NCBI GenBank assembly: GCA_028554795.2
Contig: CM068830.1
Coordinates: forward strand, 52,276,355 to 52,340,354
Direction of reading: 5' to 3'
Length of the DNA: 64,000 nt
Source of the DNA: Sinohyriopsis cumingii
Lineage: Eukaryota; Mollusca; Bivalvia; Unionida; Unionidae
Below the pieces are notes generated by a model, which was not told where the DNA came from, did not search any database, and was given only the letters and a program-made list of their open reading frames with translations. The position numbers and the translations under genes were made by a program. This document shows, piece by piece, positions 1-14,930 of the stretch. Position 1 is the first letter of the stretch, and the number at the start of each line of letters is the position of its first letter.

Positions 1-128
1 AGTCAGGTCAAGCAGAAATGAACTAAATTTTGGACAAGATAAAGTCCTGTAAACAATGTTAAATAACATGTAATGAAATAACAAAATTTTACAACTAACA
101 ATTAAATTAAATATACATAATAACTGTA
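1..128 (-). mobile_element. Partial LTR (U3 end) of the Ty3/gypsy family
   Basis: Read on the minus strand, this matches the first ~130 bases of the LTRs at 12,537 and 33,481: a T-rich start, then TTTCATTACATG, then CTTGTCCAAAA and TTCATTTCTGCTTGACC. The window edge cuts it off, so it cannot be told whether a full element follows outside. Confidence 0.75.
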
Positions 129-537
129 CATTAACTTCGCTTTTTGAAGAATTTAAGAAGATCCATCGCTTCTGTTACACGCCCGTTTTGTAACTGGATG
201 TTTTTTTTATAATAAATATTAACATCAAATAAATTTCACCATATTATATTACAATAGTCAGAACGAATCTGAATATAGCACTTGTAAAAATTGACACTGT
301 ATTGTTTCAGAATGAAATATTTGATTTTTGTTTTTAATAGCTAAGTATAAAGTTTGTTTGTACTGAAGCACAATATCAGCCCAAGTAAATTATCGTCACC
401 AAGAATACGAAGAATTTTGTCCTTGAAAATCTTTTTTAGCATTTCATTTTTATAGAAAGGGCTCAAGCCATCTGTCATTTAATTTCGCTATTTTTTGCTG
501 TGTTGTTATTAATGCATCCTTCGTTTTATCTCTGAAC
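129..537. other. AT-rich spacer, nothing recognised
   Basis: No convincing exon, repeat unit or RNA gene was seen here. Confidence 0.4.
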
Positions 538-765
538 CGCTCCGATGACCTAGTAGTTAGAGCGTCCGCCTCGGATGCGGGAGGTCGCGGGTTAGAACCT
601 CGGCCGAATCATACCAAAGAATTATAAAAATAGTACAAACAGCTGCGTTGCTAGGTGCTCAGCATTAAGAGGTTAGTGTTAGGACTGGTCGGCCTGGTGT
701 CAGGATAATGTGATTGAATGGGACATCAGACAAAAGTGGCGCTAATAAAAATCCGTATGGCATGC
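538..765 (+). repeat. tRNA-derived SINE, family 1, 3' truncated
   Basis: The tRNA-like head has an A-box-like stretch (CCTAGTAGTTAGAGC) and a B-box-like stretch (GCGGGTTAGAACC). It is followed by the family body with CATACCAAAGA, GCTCAGCATTAAGAGGTTAG and GGCCTGGTGTCAGGATAA. The same body occurs at 44,317-44,619, 58,106-58,363 and, reversed, 62,075-62,384. This copy lacks the tail containing GACATCGTAGC seen in the others. The head lacks a clean acceptor stem and is followed by the SINE body, so it is not a tRNA gene. Confidence 0.8.
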
Positions 766-2922
766 TTCAGTTTTTTCCGTGATTTCAGATACATATCCAT
801 TTAAAATCTGGTTTGGAAATATGTCATCAAGTATGAAGAAAACCATTTTTGAGCTGTATCATTACAATGATAGATTTATAGTCTTTCAAAGACAATTTTA
901 CGATCTGTAAGATCACACGGTTCTCGAAAATGAGCTATAACACTCCTAGCTAACTTTTCTTCGTTTAACGTCCGCAGCCTTTCGTTTCACAGGAACGACT
1001 TTGCCAAAAACAAGACTGGTTATCCTGGAGAAATGTGGTTATCGAGTTGTCATAAATGAATGGTGCACAAAAGCGTTTCAGTCATCCTTTGCCCCAGCAA
1101 ACAGTCTGTTTCATTTAGTTGAAGATCCTCATGCTGTTTGGCTATAATATTCTTTTTCTTTCTCCACATGAATTTAGAGCCACTCCATCCATTGTTCCTG
1201 TCATATTTGAAAGGTATATCATTATTCTTTACTAATAAAAAAAAAGTTTCTAAATGATGCTTCTTTAACAATATTTCAGAAATGCCTACAACATGTATAT
1301 TATTTTCTAGCGAAGTAGCATAAGTCTTACTTGATCTGTGTTGCCCTAATTCCTTTGCACATGTTTACATCCTAACTTAATAGTTTGATCACTATATTCT
1401 AGATATCAGTTTTTAGACTGGGTACTCAATGATATGTCGTTACCTGAAAATGATGGACGTTAACAACATCCACATTGTTATTATCGTTCATCTTGTGCTC
1501 GTAAGTTTGCACATTGCAAAATATCATCACATTGATGTTGTGATATTGATCAACATTGTATTATTGTCAACAGTATGATCCGTTTTCATTCATTAATACA
1601 TGCACACAGATATTATTGACATGTATTGTTTTGTAGATGGAGTCAACATCAGAGGGACCTATTCTATGGTTTACAATTATGTTCACGTTTTGTATAACAT
1701 GTGCAGAAGGAGTAAATATAATATTGATCCAGTCAAATGATGTCAAAATGCAACATTTGCTAAAGTAATTTGTTTTATAGTCAGAACAAAAGTATGATTG
1801 AGTATTATATCAGTATATATTAATTGCTATAATTGTTTCCTTTTGTATCGTTTAGATTTAATCTCTCACACGCGCCTAGAGAGATGTCATCACAAACAGT
1901 AATCCATTAATTTTCATGTCATCCGCGTGATTTGCCAAGCCTCAATTGTCCATTATTATAATGGGTTTTATTTTTATTTATGGCCAAAAGCATGATATCT
2001 AGCGTTCCTGCCATTGGTGGGTAGAGTTTCACCACAGATGCTGCAGATGAAAGTAGACACTGTAGATACCTTGAAATAAATTGAAAGGAAAACACCTTGA
2101 GTGCGAGTACAGTTTCCTTATGACCTTTGAGTGTTTTTTCCATTGGTACATATTGCCACTGATGTGCTTACGTGTCCATAAGTTAATATGTTTACGTTGT
2201 AAGCGAGGGGGAAAAAAAACGGTTATCGTCATGCAATATTTTGAGGCCATGCATTTCATGACTGTGTGTATTTCCTTGTAAATATCCTTAGGATTGATTA
2301 AGGAATCTTGCACTTATCGAATTGTTACTTCTTTTGTCATTACACATTTTATATTTACGGACCTTCATTACGTCTTTATGTCGTATTAGTGAATACAGTG
2401 TTGACATTTAAATATAAAACTCTAAAATTTAACTCGCCCTTCAAAGTGCAAGAGTTTTCTTATTCATTTCTGAGATACCGAATATATGTTTCTTTTTGTA
2501 GTCATCGCTAAAACCAGTCAGTATATCAAACCAAACTGAGTTGTGATGGCCCCTAATAGTCCTTTTGGGAAGTATTTAAATTTGACTACAATGCAACACA
2601 AGAGGAAGAAGAGAAAGAATATTATCGGCATTTTGTTTCGTGCATCCAAGCCATTGTGTTCTTCGTTCCTATGGTAAATTATGTAAGCTTTTGATACATA
2701 TGTGCATGGTCAAATATTAATTTATATCACATTCATCTTGCACTTCTGGTTATTTCCTGTCAAAAGTTGGTATGTACAATATCAAATAAACGACATTCAT
2801 TTTGCCTCTGATCATTGTTTATAGGTCTTGCTATATTATAAAAATCTCTTTGCAGTTTTATTTCCCTTCTTGAGTATGTCGTTGTGTGAGTCCTAGTTAA
2901 ATATAGCTTTATTTTTATTGAG
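766..2922. other. Intergenic AT-rich DNA
   Basis: Only short frames on both strands are present. They have no recognisable domain and no consistent splice sites. Nothing else is supported. Confidence 0.4.
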
Positions 2923-3270
2923 TGTTGTGTATAATTAAGTCTGCATTATTTGCGGACTTAATGGGTATACCTTATGCACATCTGAATTCTGTACTTGACC
3001 TGGTCCAAACTCAAGTCCATGGTGTACCTGGCCAGTGACATTTATTTTGTAAACAGCAGAATGCATAGCTAAACGTTCCTCTTTAATTGTGGATTAAATA
3101 TTCAGATCATTATTAATGTAAACATGTTTACTACAACTTGTGTTACAAAGCAAGTACTTGTTAAATTTTCACTTTTTATTCTAAGGGAAGGGAAGTAGCT
3201 TATTTGTTGAGGTTTACAAAACTTGTTGGCTCTTTTCTGATACTTAATTTAAGACTAGAGAGTCATAACA
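2923..3270 (+). mobile_element. Internally deleted LTR, Ty3/gypsy family
   Basis: It begins TGTTGTGTATAATT and ends CATAACA, the TG..CA form of the family's other LTRs. The CTTGACCTGGTCCAAACTC block and the AAACATGTTTAC block align with the minus-strand LTR at 8,019-8,833. The central several hundred bases of that LTR are missing here. It is followed directly by a primer-binding site. Confidence 0.7.
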
Positions 3271-3276
3271 GAAGAT

Positions 3277-3289
3277 TGGGGGCTCGTCC
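3277..3289 (+). promoter_or_regulatory. Primer-binding site, tRNA-Pro type
   Basis: TGGGGGCTCGTCC lies six bases after the LTR end. It equals the first 13 bases of the usual proline-tRNA complement used as a primer site by many retroelements. The last five bases of that site are not conserved here. Confidence 0.65.
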
Positions 3290-3358
3290 TTAGGCCACGC
3301 ATTTTTCTAGATATATCAAAAAAATTCACTCTGTTTAAGCATATTTTAGAAATCTGTA

Positions 3359-3756
3359 ATGAATCAGCAAGCTTTCACGATGTCATCTAAAGTGGAGAAC
3401 GTTATTTTAAATCCTACCCAGGAATGGTTACAGTTCTTGAAGCAGGGTGAATTACTCCAGCTTGCCAGACAATATGATCTCTCGGAGCAGAAGGCTTCTT
3501 TAACAACGCTGGAAATAAATATTTTGTTCCAATATTTGGTGGGAAAGTATTTTTGGGGATAAAAGGGGGAGGAGGTTGGGGTTGGATTTTTTTTACTAGT
3601 GAATCTCAATTTGGCTCTGAAATGAAAGTAAAATATTTGAAATTAAAAAACATGATGGAAAAAAAAATCTCTGGTTTATCCCCAGCTGGTGCAGTTATTA
3701 TAGCTATGGCAAAGAAAACTCATAAGAATGATTTTGATCATTTGATCAGAACATGA
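3359..3756 (+). pseudogene. gag N-terminal and pol linker remnants of the gypsy element
   Basis: The frame at 3,359-3,562 opens with MNQQAFTMSSKVE and contains LLQLARQYDLSEQ. The same stretch (LLQLARQ) can be read on the minus strand near 7,790 in another copy, so this is the family's gag start. Around 3,670-3,730 the reading resembles the linker after protease in the 30.2-kb copy (xAxAVxxAM, with AMAKK here). Nearly all of gag and protease between these two pieces has been deleted. The remnant ends before a microsatellite cluster. Inactive. Confidence 0.65.
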
Positions 3757-3785
3757 GTCACTTAACTGACATATGTATTCGTTTT

Positions 3786-7118
<3,333 letters not shown>

Positions 7119-7207
<89 letters not shown>
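7119..7207. repeat. (TA)n microsatellite
   Basis: Uninterrupted AT dinucleotide tract of about 90 bases. Confidence 0.95.
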
Positions 7208-7211
<4 letters not shown>

Positions 7212-7353
7212 CGGCTGTATGGTCTTTAAATAAGTAAAAGAAAAGAGCGAAACCAGCAAGTTTTGTAAGAATCCCTGTGATCAATGCATCCTGAATGACT
7301 TGTATCAGGAGCAAAGGTAATCCCATCTAAAGCTGGACCAAGAAATGGGTCAG

Positions 7354-7990
7354 CTAAAGGAATACTTTCCTAATCAACACTGTTTGCGAATATGTACAAT
7401 TTGTAATAATAGAGTCAAATGCTGTGTGTGCCATTTCAAATGTCAGCATTTTTTTCTCTCCGAAATTAGGAAAATATTTATCTACTTCTTTTTCTCTAAA
7501 AGGGGATACTAACCTAATATTTCTAGTAACACCAAAATACTGAACTTGTGTGTCAAGGTGGTGGGTGGGGTGTTTTCCACGTGCCAGCTCTAATTCTTGT
7601 AATCTTAAAGTCACCATTTACACAATTCCTTGCCTCTTTGATTTCCCCATGTACTTGCATCAGTTTTGTTTTGCCTCAAGCTGTATATTTCTCTCCTCAG
7701 CTCTAAGGTTCACCGTACAATATGTCCCATAACCTTGTTCCGAAGGACAAAACACAAAGTCTCTAGAACAATTAAAGCTGAGATTGTCTGGCAAGCTGAA
7801 GCAATTCATTTTTAAAGGACTCTAACCTTTCCTGGACAGGAGTTCCAAAAAAAAGTTCTCCACTTTATATGAAATTGTGAAAGCTTGCTGGTTTCACTGT
7901 TGATTTCTCAAATATGTAAAATAATACATGGGAAAGAAAGCGAATTTCAATTTCAAAAGCAAAGTTTTCTGAAATATTTTAAATAATTCG
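7354..7990 (-). pseudogene. gag remnant of a minus-strand gypsy element
   Basis: On the minus strand the N-terminal gag region (LLQLARQ near 7,790) is followed by LQELELARGKH and VRLVSPFREKEVDKYF-like residues (7,354-7,617 reads NIRLVSPFREKEVDKYF). These match the plus-strand copies at 13,630-13,740 and 29,215-29,340. This is the start of the SCAN-like capsid domain, and the rest of the capsid is missing. Frameshifts separate the pieces. The matching LTR and primer site lie upstream on the same strand at 8,000-8,833. Confidence 0.75.
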
Positions 7991-7999
7991 TATCCTTTG

Positions 8000-8012
8000 G
8001 ACGAGCCCTCAG
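8000..8012 (-). promoter_or_regulatory. Primer-binding site, tRNA-Pro type
   Basis: The minus strand reads TGAGGGCTCGTCC, a one-mismatch match to the proline-tRNA complement, six bases inside the LTR end. It supports the orientation of the adjoining gag remnant. Confidence 0.65.
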
Positions 8013-8018
8013 TTTTCT

Positions 8019-8833
8019 GTTACGACTCATAGTCTTAAACTAAATTAAAGAAGAGACCAAAAACCAACAAGCTTTTTAAAAAAATTCAACAATTAATTTA
8101 TTTCCCCAGAATAATAAGTGAAAACTTAAAAAGAACTTACAGTAATGTGAAAAATTAAATCCCAAATCGTCATAAAAGTTCTATCACAAGTCTTCATGTA
8201 TAAAGTTCCAACTAAATTCCAGTGGTTTTCCAAATATGTTCCAATATTGAATATGTTGATGTACATGTAATCTCCAACGTCGTAATGTGTCAGTGGCCTG
8301 AAGTGTGATGATTTGCTTAGAGTCTTTTGAAATATCACAATAACATAGTCCCAAATAGTCTTGTCTGCATTCTCTATAATTCCAAAATAATGTTCCAGTC
8401 GAAGAATATTACTGATGAACATTTGTATTTCCGGTGAATAATAGTTTGAATAAATAATTACACCCCAAATTAAAAACTGAGTACAACAACAAGACTGATT
8501 CTACTTCAAGATTTTAAGGCAAGAATATTTTTTTAGATGAACAAGATTATAAACCTCACTACTTGATAAAGGTCATAATTACCATTTTCTGAAAATACTG
8601 CATACTTCAGTCCTAGAGGTTTTTATGTCAGAATCAAGACTGTGTCTTTTAATTCAAATTCAGGTAAACATGTTTACATTAATAACATTAATAATGATCT
8701 GAATATTTAATACACATCATTGAGAAAAGTTTAGCTACATATTTTGTTGTTTACAAAATAAATGTCGCTGGTCATGTGCACAGTGAACCTGATTTTGGAC
8801 AAGGTCAAGTACAAAATACATATGTGTGTAACA
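8019..8833 (-). mobile_element. LTR of the Ty3/gypsy family
   Basis: On the minus strand it runs from about TGTTACACACATATG to CGTAACA. It holds the family block CTTGACCTTGTCCAAAA, an AATAAA signal near 8,098 and the AAAGCTTGTTGG stretch near the 3' end. The 3' (U5) end is certain because the primer site follows. The 5' end is inferred by analogy with the LTR at 12,537. Confidence 0.75.
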
Positions 8834-9344
8834 TATAATCATTAAGAAAAGCCAACAAATAATACAAATTAAATATTCATAAAAGTATATATGGGTTTAT
8901 GATATAGGATCTGTGTGCTTTGACTGAATATGTTCACAGGCGTATAGCTATATTTTCTCAAAAAAATCAAACCAAGTATATCATGAATCATAATAAGAAA
9001 TATTCAACTTTTGTTTTATGATGCCCTGACGTAACTATTATACAAATGTGTATTACATTTATATTTGCTTTTCTTACATATATATCATAAATTTATTTGT
9101 TCGTTTTTCAATGTGCAGCTGGATTGCTTGCAATATAATTATTTTAGAAAAATAATGTGTTCGTAAACAATGGGAATGATTATGGCATATGAAGGGTTCC
9201 TTTTTCACCTACATATGCTATATAACGTATGTACCAGTCTATCTAGTTATGTATCAGTTTCTCTGTCTGTCCTCTTTTTCATCTGTCTATCTCCCTATCA
9301 ATTCGTAGAGCGTCGGATTTGTAAAACATGGATTGCAGGCTTGA
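8834..9344. other. AT-rich spacer, nothing recognised
   Basis: No domain or repeat family was recognised. Confidence 0.35.
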
Positions 9345-9540
9345 TACCCGCCCTGCAAGCCTGCGCATGCAGCCTTGTATACATGACAGTCAGTATAAAT
9401 GGTGGAGGAAGAACCCGGAGAAACCCCGATAAGAACAACATGCCCACGGGAAGTTACTGGCAAGCTTTCTCGCATACCCACATTGGCCGAGCGCGAGATT
9501 CGAACCCACGCGGACATACGTGAGCTTGACGATGTAATGT
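9345..9540 (-). repeat. tRNA-derived SINE, family 2, truncated
   Basis: The block with GGTGGAGGAAGAACC, AAGCTTTCTCGCATACCCAC and GATTCGAACCCACG matches, in the same reversed orientation, the copy at 55,209-55,453. It also matches, inverted, the copy at 33,616-33,865. GATTCGAACC is the B-box complement of the tRNA-like head. Both ends are incomplete. Confidence 0.75.
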
Positions 9541-12536
9541 AGAATTCAGACAACATTGTAAGTTACAGAACTTCATTCCTCGTTTCTAGTGGCGACAGAT
9601 GTTTGGAGACCGCAAGTGTATCAATAAAGATATATCTTACACGTGACTACTGTTATGATATGTCTTACTTTGAGAATCAAAGTAAACTAAATTTTGCGTA
9701 ATAAACAGTTAATTAACAAGAAGTATAAAGACCGATCCTTTCATGGGTGGGGGGGGGGAGTGGCGGGGGGCGCGGAGGAACGGTGATATTTGTTTGTACT
9801 GCAAGATAATTTTTTTTTTCATCTAATATAATGGATACAACTTGTTTGTTTGGTGCTTATAAATCAGAGCAATAATATTATGTTCAAGGTAGCCGAGAGC
9901 CGAGAATGTTAAAACCTGGCCTGCCCCTATCCGAAAATGAAATGTTCGGTCTCTTAACATATCACTTTTAAATATGAACCTTTCGATGCCATTTTATACA
10001 TTTGTAACCATAATGAAATGTTCCGTCTCTTTATCATATCACTTTTAAATATGAACCTTTCAACGTCATTTTACAAATTCGTACAAAAAACGGCAATTGT
10101 TCCAAATAAACGTCTAACAGTACATTGTAAATATTGATACACAGTATCTACACAATCCCAGCGGCCCTGAGTTATGTGAAGGAACCATACAATGCACTTA
10201 GAAAATAACTGTCACCAGATTGTAGTGGATTTCAAATAGGCTTTCTTACTATCCCAATAAATATTTATTAACATTTTGCTATTATTAAATTTGACCCGTT
10301 AGGTTCTGCTTGGTCCAAGGGTATAACGGTCTCAGTGTGAAAAGGACTTGCAGTGAAGTAGAAAAACAGTTCGATTCACGAATAGCTAATACATCTATAC
10401 GTTCATACTCAATGCATGCATGGTCAAAAAGTGCAAACAGTAAAAACAGACGGGTAACATTACCTGTATACGGTGGTGCTCCTCTTTAGTTACAAAATGT
10501 ATCCATAGCCCAAGGAATAGGAAGTTTTCATTTTTAACACCCATAAAAATGAAACGTTTTTACTCATAATACTTCCTCTTAATTTGACATAATTTAATTT
10601 TGCTATACAAGTAAAGGATGCGTTTCCGGTAGGAGGAAACATTCGTTTTATTCTGTTATGTACAGTAAACCCTTACAACCTAAAACAACTTGACTATTTT
10701 AATAATGCTCAGAAAATTGGAAAGGTACATGCTTGTATGCTTTTCATAACACAGCTTAATATATAAGTGAAGGAGCTGCGTATAACTGAAAATGCTTTGT
10801 ATACTTTACTGTGGTCTCCATTATAATCAATACCAACTGCAGTTTTTTTGCAGAAGTGATCTTGCTGGTGACTTTCTTATATTATCTGAATGTGTTTGTT
10901 TGAGAAGTGTGATTATTTAATTTGGAGTAACAAGGTTAAGAATGTAAAATCTCCTTTTTAGTTTTCTTCCTCTCGAAGTGTTTGGACGTTAAAAAGTCAT
11001 TTTGTTTAAATCTAACTTTTCAGTTTCTCTCGATACTTCAAATATGTCTGGTCGCTGCAAGAGTCTATTGTTAATCTATTTCCACAAAATCTCTCTACTC
11101 TTGCAAACTTTTGAGAAAGTACCCTTTACAAGGTGAACACTCTATTGCATATTATTTTATATTGATGTTTACAATACATTATTTAACAGCAATATGCGTT
11201 TATAATTTACTCCCCATAGTCATTCACACAGGATGATGATACGTGTACAGAGTTTATTCGGTTAGTAGAACACTTTAACAGCACATGTTTACATTGAAAA
11301 CTTTGTTTTGATCATGCGCATGTTTACATTGAAAAGTTTATTTGGATCATGCAAAAGGTCTACAGACGCATATGACCCTGTTAGACCGTATGCCTGGGGA
11401 GCTTAATGTGTTCGGGTCATTAGTTCATTTTCGGGTTTGGTTTAGCTTTGCAGCTTTTATGTCATTTCTTAGCACATTTACAGGGAATAATTGTGGTCAA
11501 TATACTTAGTGGAGGAAGTCTAGGAAACTACAAAATACAAACACCGCTGATATTGCTGCCAATTCCCGTAACTCAAAGCACGGAACAACAACCCCCCCCC
11601 CCCCCAGACCAGTATTCTGCAAAGTTAACAAGACAAAAATAAGTATTGATCCGGGTCAAATAAAAGTCCTATTTCCAAGAGTTTTAGTACGGTCTAGTTT
11701 GTACACGTGATTCCGTGCCACGTCACAAAAAGTATGACTTATCAATGCTGTAATAGATAAATAATAGGAGGCCAAACAATATATCTAAACCTTAGAACGT
11801 TTACAGCTGTCTCGAATGAGAAGCAACTATCCCGCACCGGTGGTTATCAAGACAAAGCTTATCTTTGAAACATGATTCTGTGAAGTTTAATGCACCGTAA
11901 TAAGCCTAAAAATTTACAAATGTTGACAAAATGCAAAACCTTTGGTAGATTACCAGAATAATAGTTTTGTTTTAGCCTTTTTCAGTGATATCTCAAAGTG
12001 CAAAGCTCTGCTTACTCTTTGATCGTATTGCACCCCATCACATGTTGTAGCACTGATTGTTTTCATGAAGTTGCTGTTTTCACATATGACTCTGGCACGA
12101 CTATTCTACTCTGCAGTGCAAAACATGATCTACCGGAATTTAATAAATGTTGATGAAGCACAGGTAAACCAAGATAATTTTATTTTGGACTTGAATATAT
12201 CTAACAACTTATGTTGATCTGAAAAACTATGGAGGCAGCATCTTTTATCTTGGCATGAAATGCGTCTTTAAATACTATTTGACTCGGCACATTAAAACTA
12301 ACAAGAGGTCTAATCCAAGCATTAATATTTCTTCTTCATCCAATCCAGTTCTTTTCGTATTATCTATCTTCTCTTTTCATTTATCCAATCCAATTGTAAG
12401 TATATAAAAATGTTTATAACCATTCCAGGGCATACTCCAGCATTAAATGACTATATAGTTTTCTCAATGGCAGTACATACTCCAGTTTTGAATATATACG
12501 TCGCATTCTTTTGCTTAAGTCGTCCATGTTGCCATG
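9541..12536. other. Intergenic DNA with a 76-bp tandem duplication
   Basis: A 76-bp unit (AATGAAATGTTC...ATATGAACCTTTC) is present twice in tandem at about 9,935-10,085. Short homopolymer G and C tracts lie at about 9,750 and 11,592. No gene was recognised. Confidence 0.45.
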
Positions 12537-13449
12537 TGTTATGTATATTTAATTTGCTTTGTTTGTTAGTTAGTTTTATTTTATTTTATTTCATTACATG
12601 CTATTGTAATGTAAGACTGTATGTTGGAATTGACCTTGTCCAAAATTGAGTTCATTTCTGCTTGACCCAAATCGACATTGTACTTTTATTCATTGTAAAT
12701 AACTAATACACAGCTAAATTATTCTTTATATGCATGGGTTTAAAATCATCATTATTGTTATAAATAGAAGTAAATATGTTTATTTGGGTCTAGGTTTTGG
12801 AATTTCCTAAGTGAATTATACATGAACAAGGTAATTGTTTTGTAAACATCAGGATCATTTTAGATGTTTTTCCCATTATGTAATGTTTTTTATATATAGG
12901 AAAATGCTAATTGTGACCTGATGTAAAGTAGAGAACTATATAAATACAGTGTAACTGAGAGGATTTTATCAGCTGCTTTAAGATCTAGCACCTTGAAATT
13001 GTATTATATGATGTGTCCAGTATTTGGGCTAGAAATTTCATTTCTTCAAATTATTGAATTCAAGTGATTATTTTCTCTGGAATTACAAAAGTACTCTGAC
13101 AAATTCTTGGATAAAGACAATCACTGGAATTTATAGTGTATTCACACTTGGAATTATATTTCAAAAGGACTGTTGGAACATTAACACTATAGGAGCTAAA
13201 ATAGACGCATCATCGCCTTCAGGTTTTGGATTTATTTGGGACTTCTACTGAATTTTATTAAGGACTTAAAATTACTAGGACATTTTTCTGTAATTCTTGG
13301 ACTATATTGGGATATAATTCGGAATGCCGTAAGTCCTTTTTTATTTTTACTTTGTATTCTCGGGAAATAAATTTTTAAATTAAATTTTACAAAGCCTGTT
13401 GTATTTCACTCTTTACTGTTACTTATTTTAAGAGCATATACTCGTAACA
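12537..13449 (+). mobile_element. Complete LTR of the Ty3/gypsy family
   Basis: The LTR is 913 bp, starts TGTTATGTATATTTAATT and ends CTCGTAACA. It is collinear with the LTR at 33,481-34,718 over the TTTCATTACATG, CTTGTCCAAAATTGAG and ACAAATTCTTGGATAAAGA blocks. AATAAA near 13,367 is the likely polyadenylation signal. A primer site, gag and protease follow, so this is a 5' LTR. Confidence 0.85.
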
Positions 13450-13455
13450 GAAAAT

Positions 13456-13473
13456 TGTAGGCTCGTCTGGGAT
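13456..13473 (+). promoter_or_regulatory. Primer-binding site, tRNA-Pro type
   Basis: TGTAGGCTCGTCTGGGAT lies six bases after the LTR and matches the 18-base proline-tRNA complement at 15 of 18 positions. Confidence 0.7.
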
Positions 13474-13534
13474 ACGAATTTAGTTTTTGAAACTTTGATT
13501 CACCATGCTTTTCTAAATCCCGGATATTATAAAA

Positions 13535-14930
13535 ATGCAAAAAGAGAGTGAAGAGAGAGAGAAAGACAATGACAGAAAGAAAACGAGAAAATGCAAATGC
13601 AAAGAGAAAAGGAAAATAGGGAATTTCAAATTAGATTAAAAGAATTAGAGCTGGTAAGTGAAAAACACTCCTCCACTTTTGATGTTTTAAGAAATATCAA
13701 GTTAATATCCCATTTTCTAGAAACAGAAGTAGATCAATATTTTGTTCATTTTGAGAAAATTACTAAAAACCTTAAATGGCCAAGAGAGTACTGGATTCTA
13801 TTATTACAATGTGTACCTAATGTCAAAGCCCGTGATATTTACATTTCATTGTCACTACAGCAGAGTGCTGATTATGACGTGATTATGGAATGTATCTTAA
13901 AGGGTTGTGAGTTAGTGCCTGAGGCTTATCGGCAATAGTTCAGGAACTATAAAAAAGTAGCTGACCAACCTATGTCGAATTTGCATGGGAAAAAGCACGA
14001 CAGTTTGATAGGTGGTACTCTTCTAAAAAGGTTAATAAAGATTACAAAATCTCAGACAAGTCATATTAGTTTAAGAGTTATAGAAGTGCGTCCATAGTGA
14101 CGTTAAGACTTATCTTGATGAGTATCTAATCAAAACCTTAGAAAATGCTGCTCGTACTGCTGACGAGTATTCCTTAGCTCATACAGTTTCTTTTGTCACT
14201 AAGTCTTCCACTCAGCAGTCATCTGGTTAAACATTATCTCAGCCTAATACGAGCCCTTTCATATCTCAGTCTGGCACAACTTTTAGAAATCAAGATTCTG
14301 ATATGATTGATCAGAAGTCCATATCTCTTCCTACGTGTACCTATTGCAAGAAGAAAGGACACGATATTTCTGATTGCTACATAATGAAAAATAAGCAGCA
14401 TAACCAAGACAGACCTATTCCAAATGCTCTTATTTCTAGGAGGTAAAGGTCACGGTCTTGTATTGAAAGCAATACATTTGTTGGGTCTAATAAACCCCAG
14501 TCTGATTTTAGTATGAAGTATTATGAACCATTCATGTTGAAGGGTTCTATATCACTCATAAATGATTCGGCCAGTTCTATCCTTATTAAAATTTTAACGG
14601 ACACAAGAGATTTTTGTTATCAGGTACTTTGCCTTTTTCTGATAAGTCTTGTTCAAATGAGAGTGTTCTTATTTAGGGATTAGAATGTGTTAATGTTCCT
14701 CTCCACTGTGTAAAGTTGTCATCAGACTCTGTCTCAGGGCCTGTGACAGTCGGAACAGTGTAGTCTTCACCATTTAAGGCAATCATTTATTCTTAGACAA
14801 AAACCTAGCTGGAGATAAGGTTGTGGTTGATTTGATCCAATTGTAACTAGCAATCATTGTTTGGATCAGAAAGTCGATCCTATTGAAAAAGAATTCCTCC
14901 ACAAGCTGGATTTTATTTTTATTTGTAAAA
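13535..14930 (+). pseudogene. gag and protease of a truncated Gmr1-like gypsy element
   Basis: A Lys/Glu-rich coiled-coil start leads into a SCAN-like capsid segment at 13,591-13,938 (key residues KWPREYW, LLLQC, KARDIY, ELVPEAYR). The related SCAN domain of vertebrate proteins is known to derive from a Gmr1-like gypsy capsid. After frameshifts, a CCHC zinc knuckle (CTYCKKKGHDISDC) lies at about 14,336-14,377. A retropepsin-like region follows at 14,540-14,900, with a TDT motif and later residues matching the copy at 30.1 kb. The element breaks off near 14,930 with no integrase or reverse transcriptase. At least two frameshifts and several stops make it inactive. Confidence 0.8.

Noticed and set aside
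538..610. Possible tRNA gene
   Set aside because: The A and B boxes are present but the acceptor arm does not pair well, and the SINE family body follows as in three other copies.
9170..9523. 117-codon frame
   Set aside because: Its second half is a reversed SINE; the first half has no domain.
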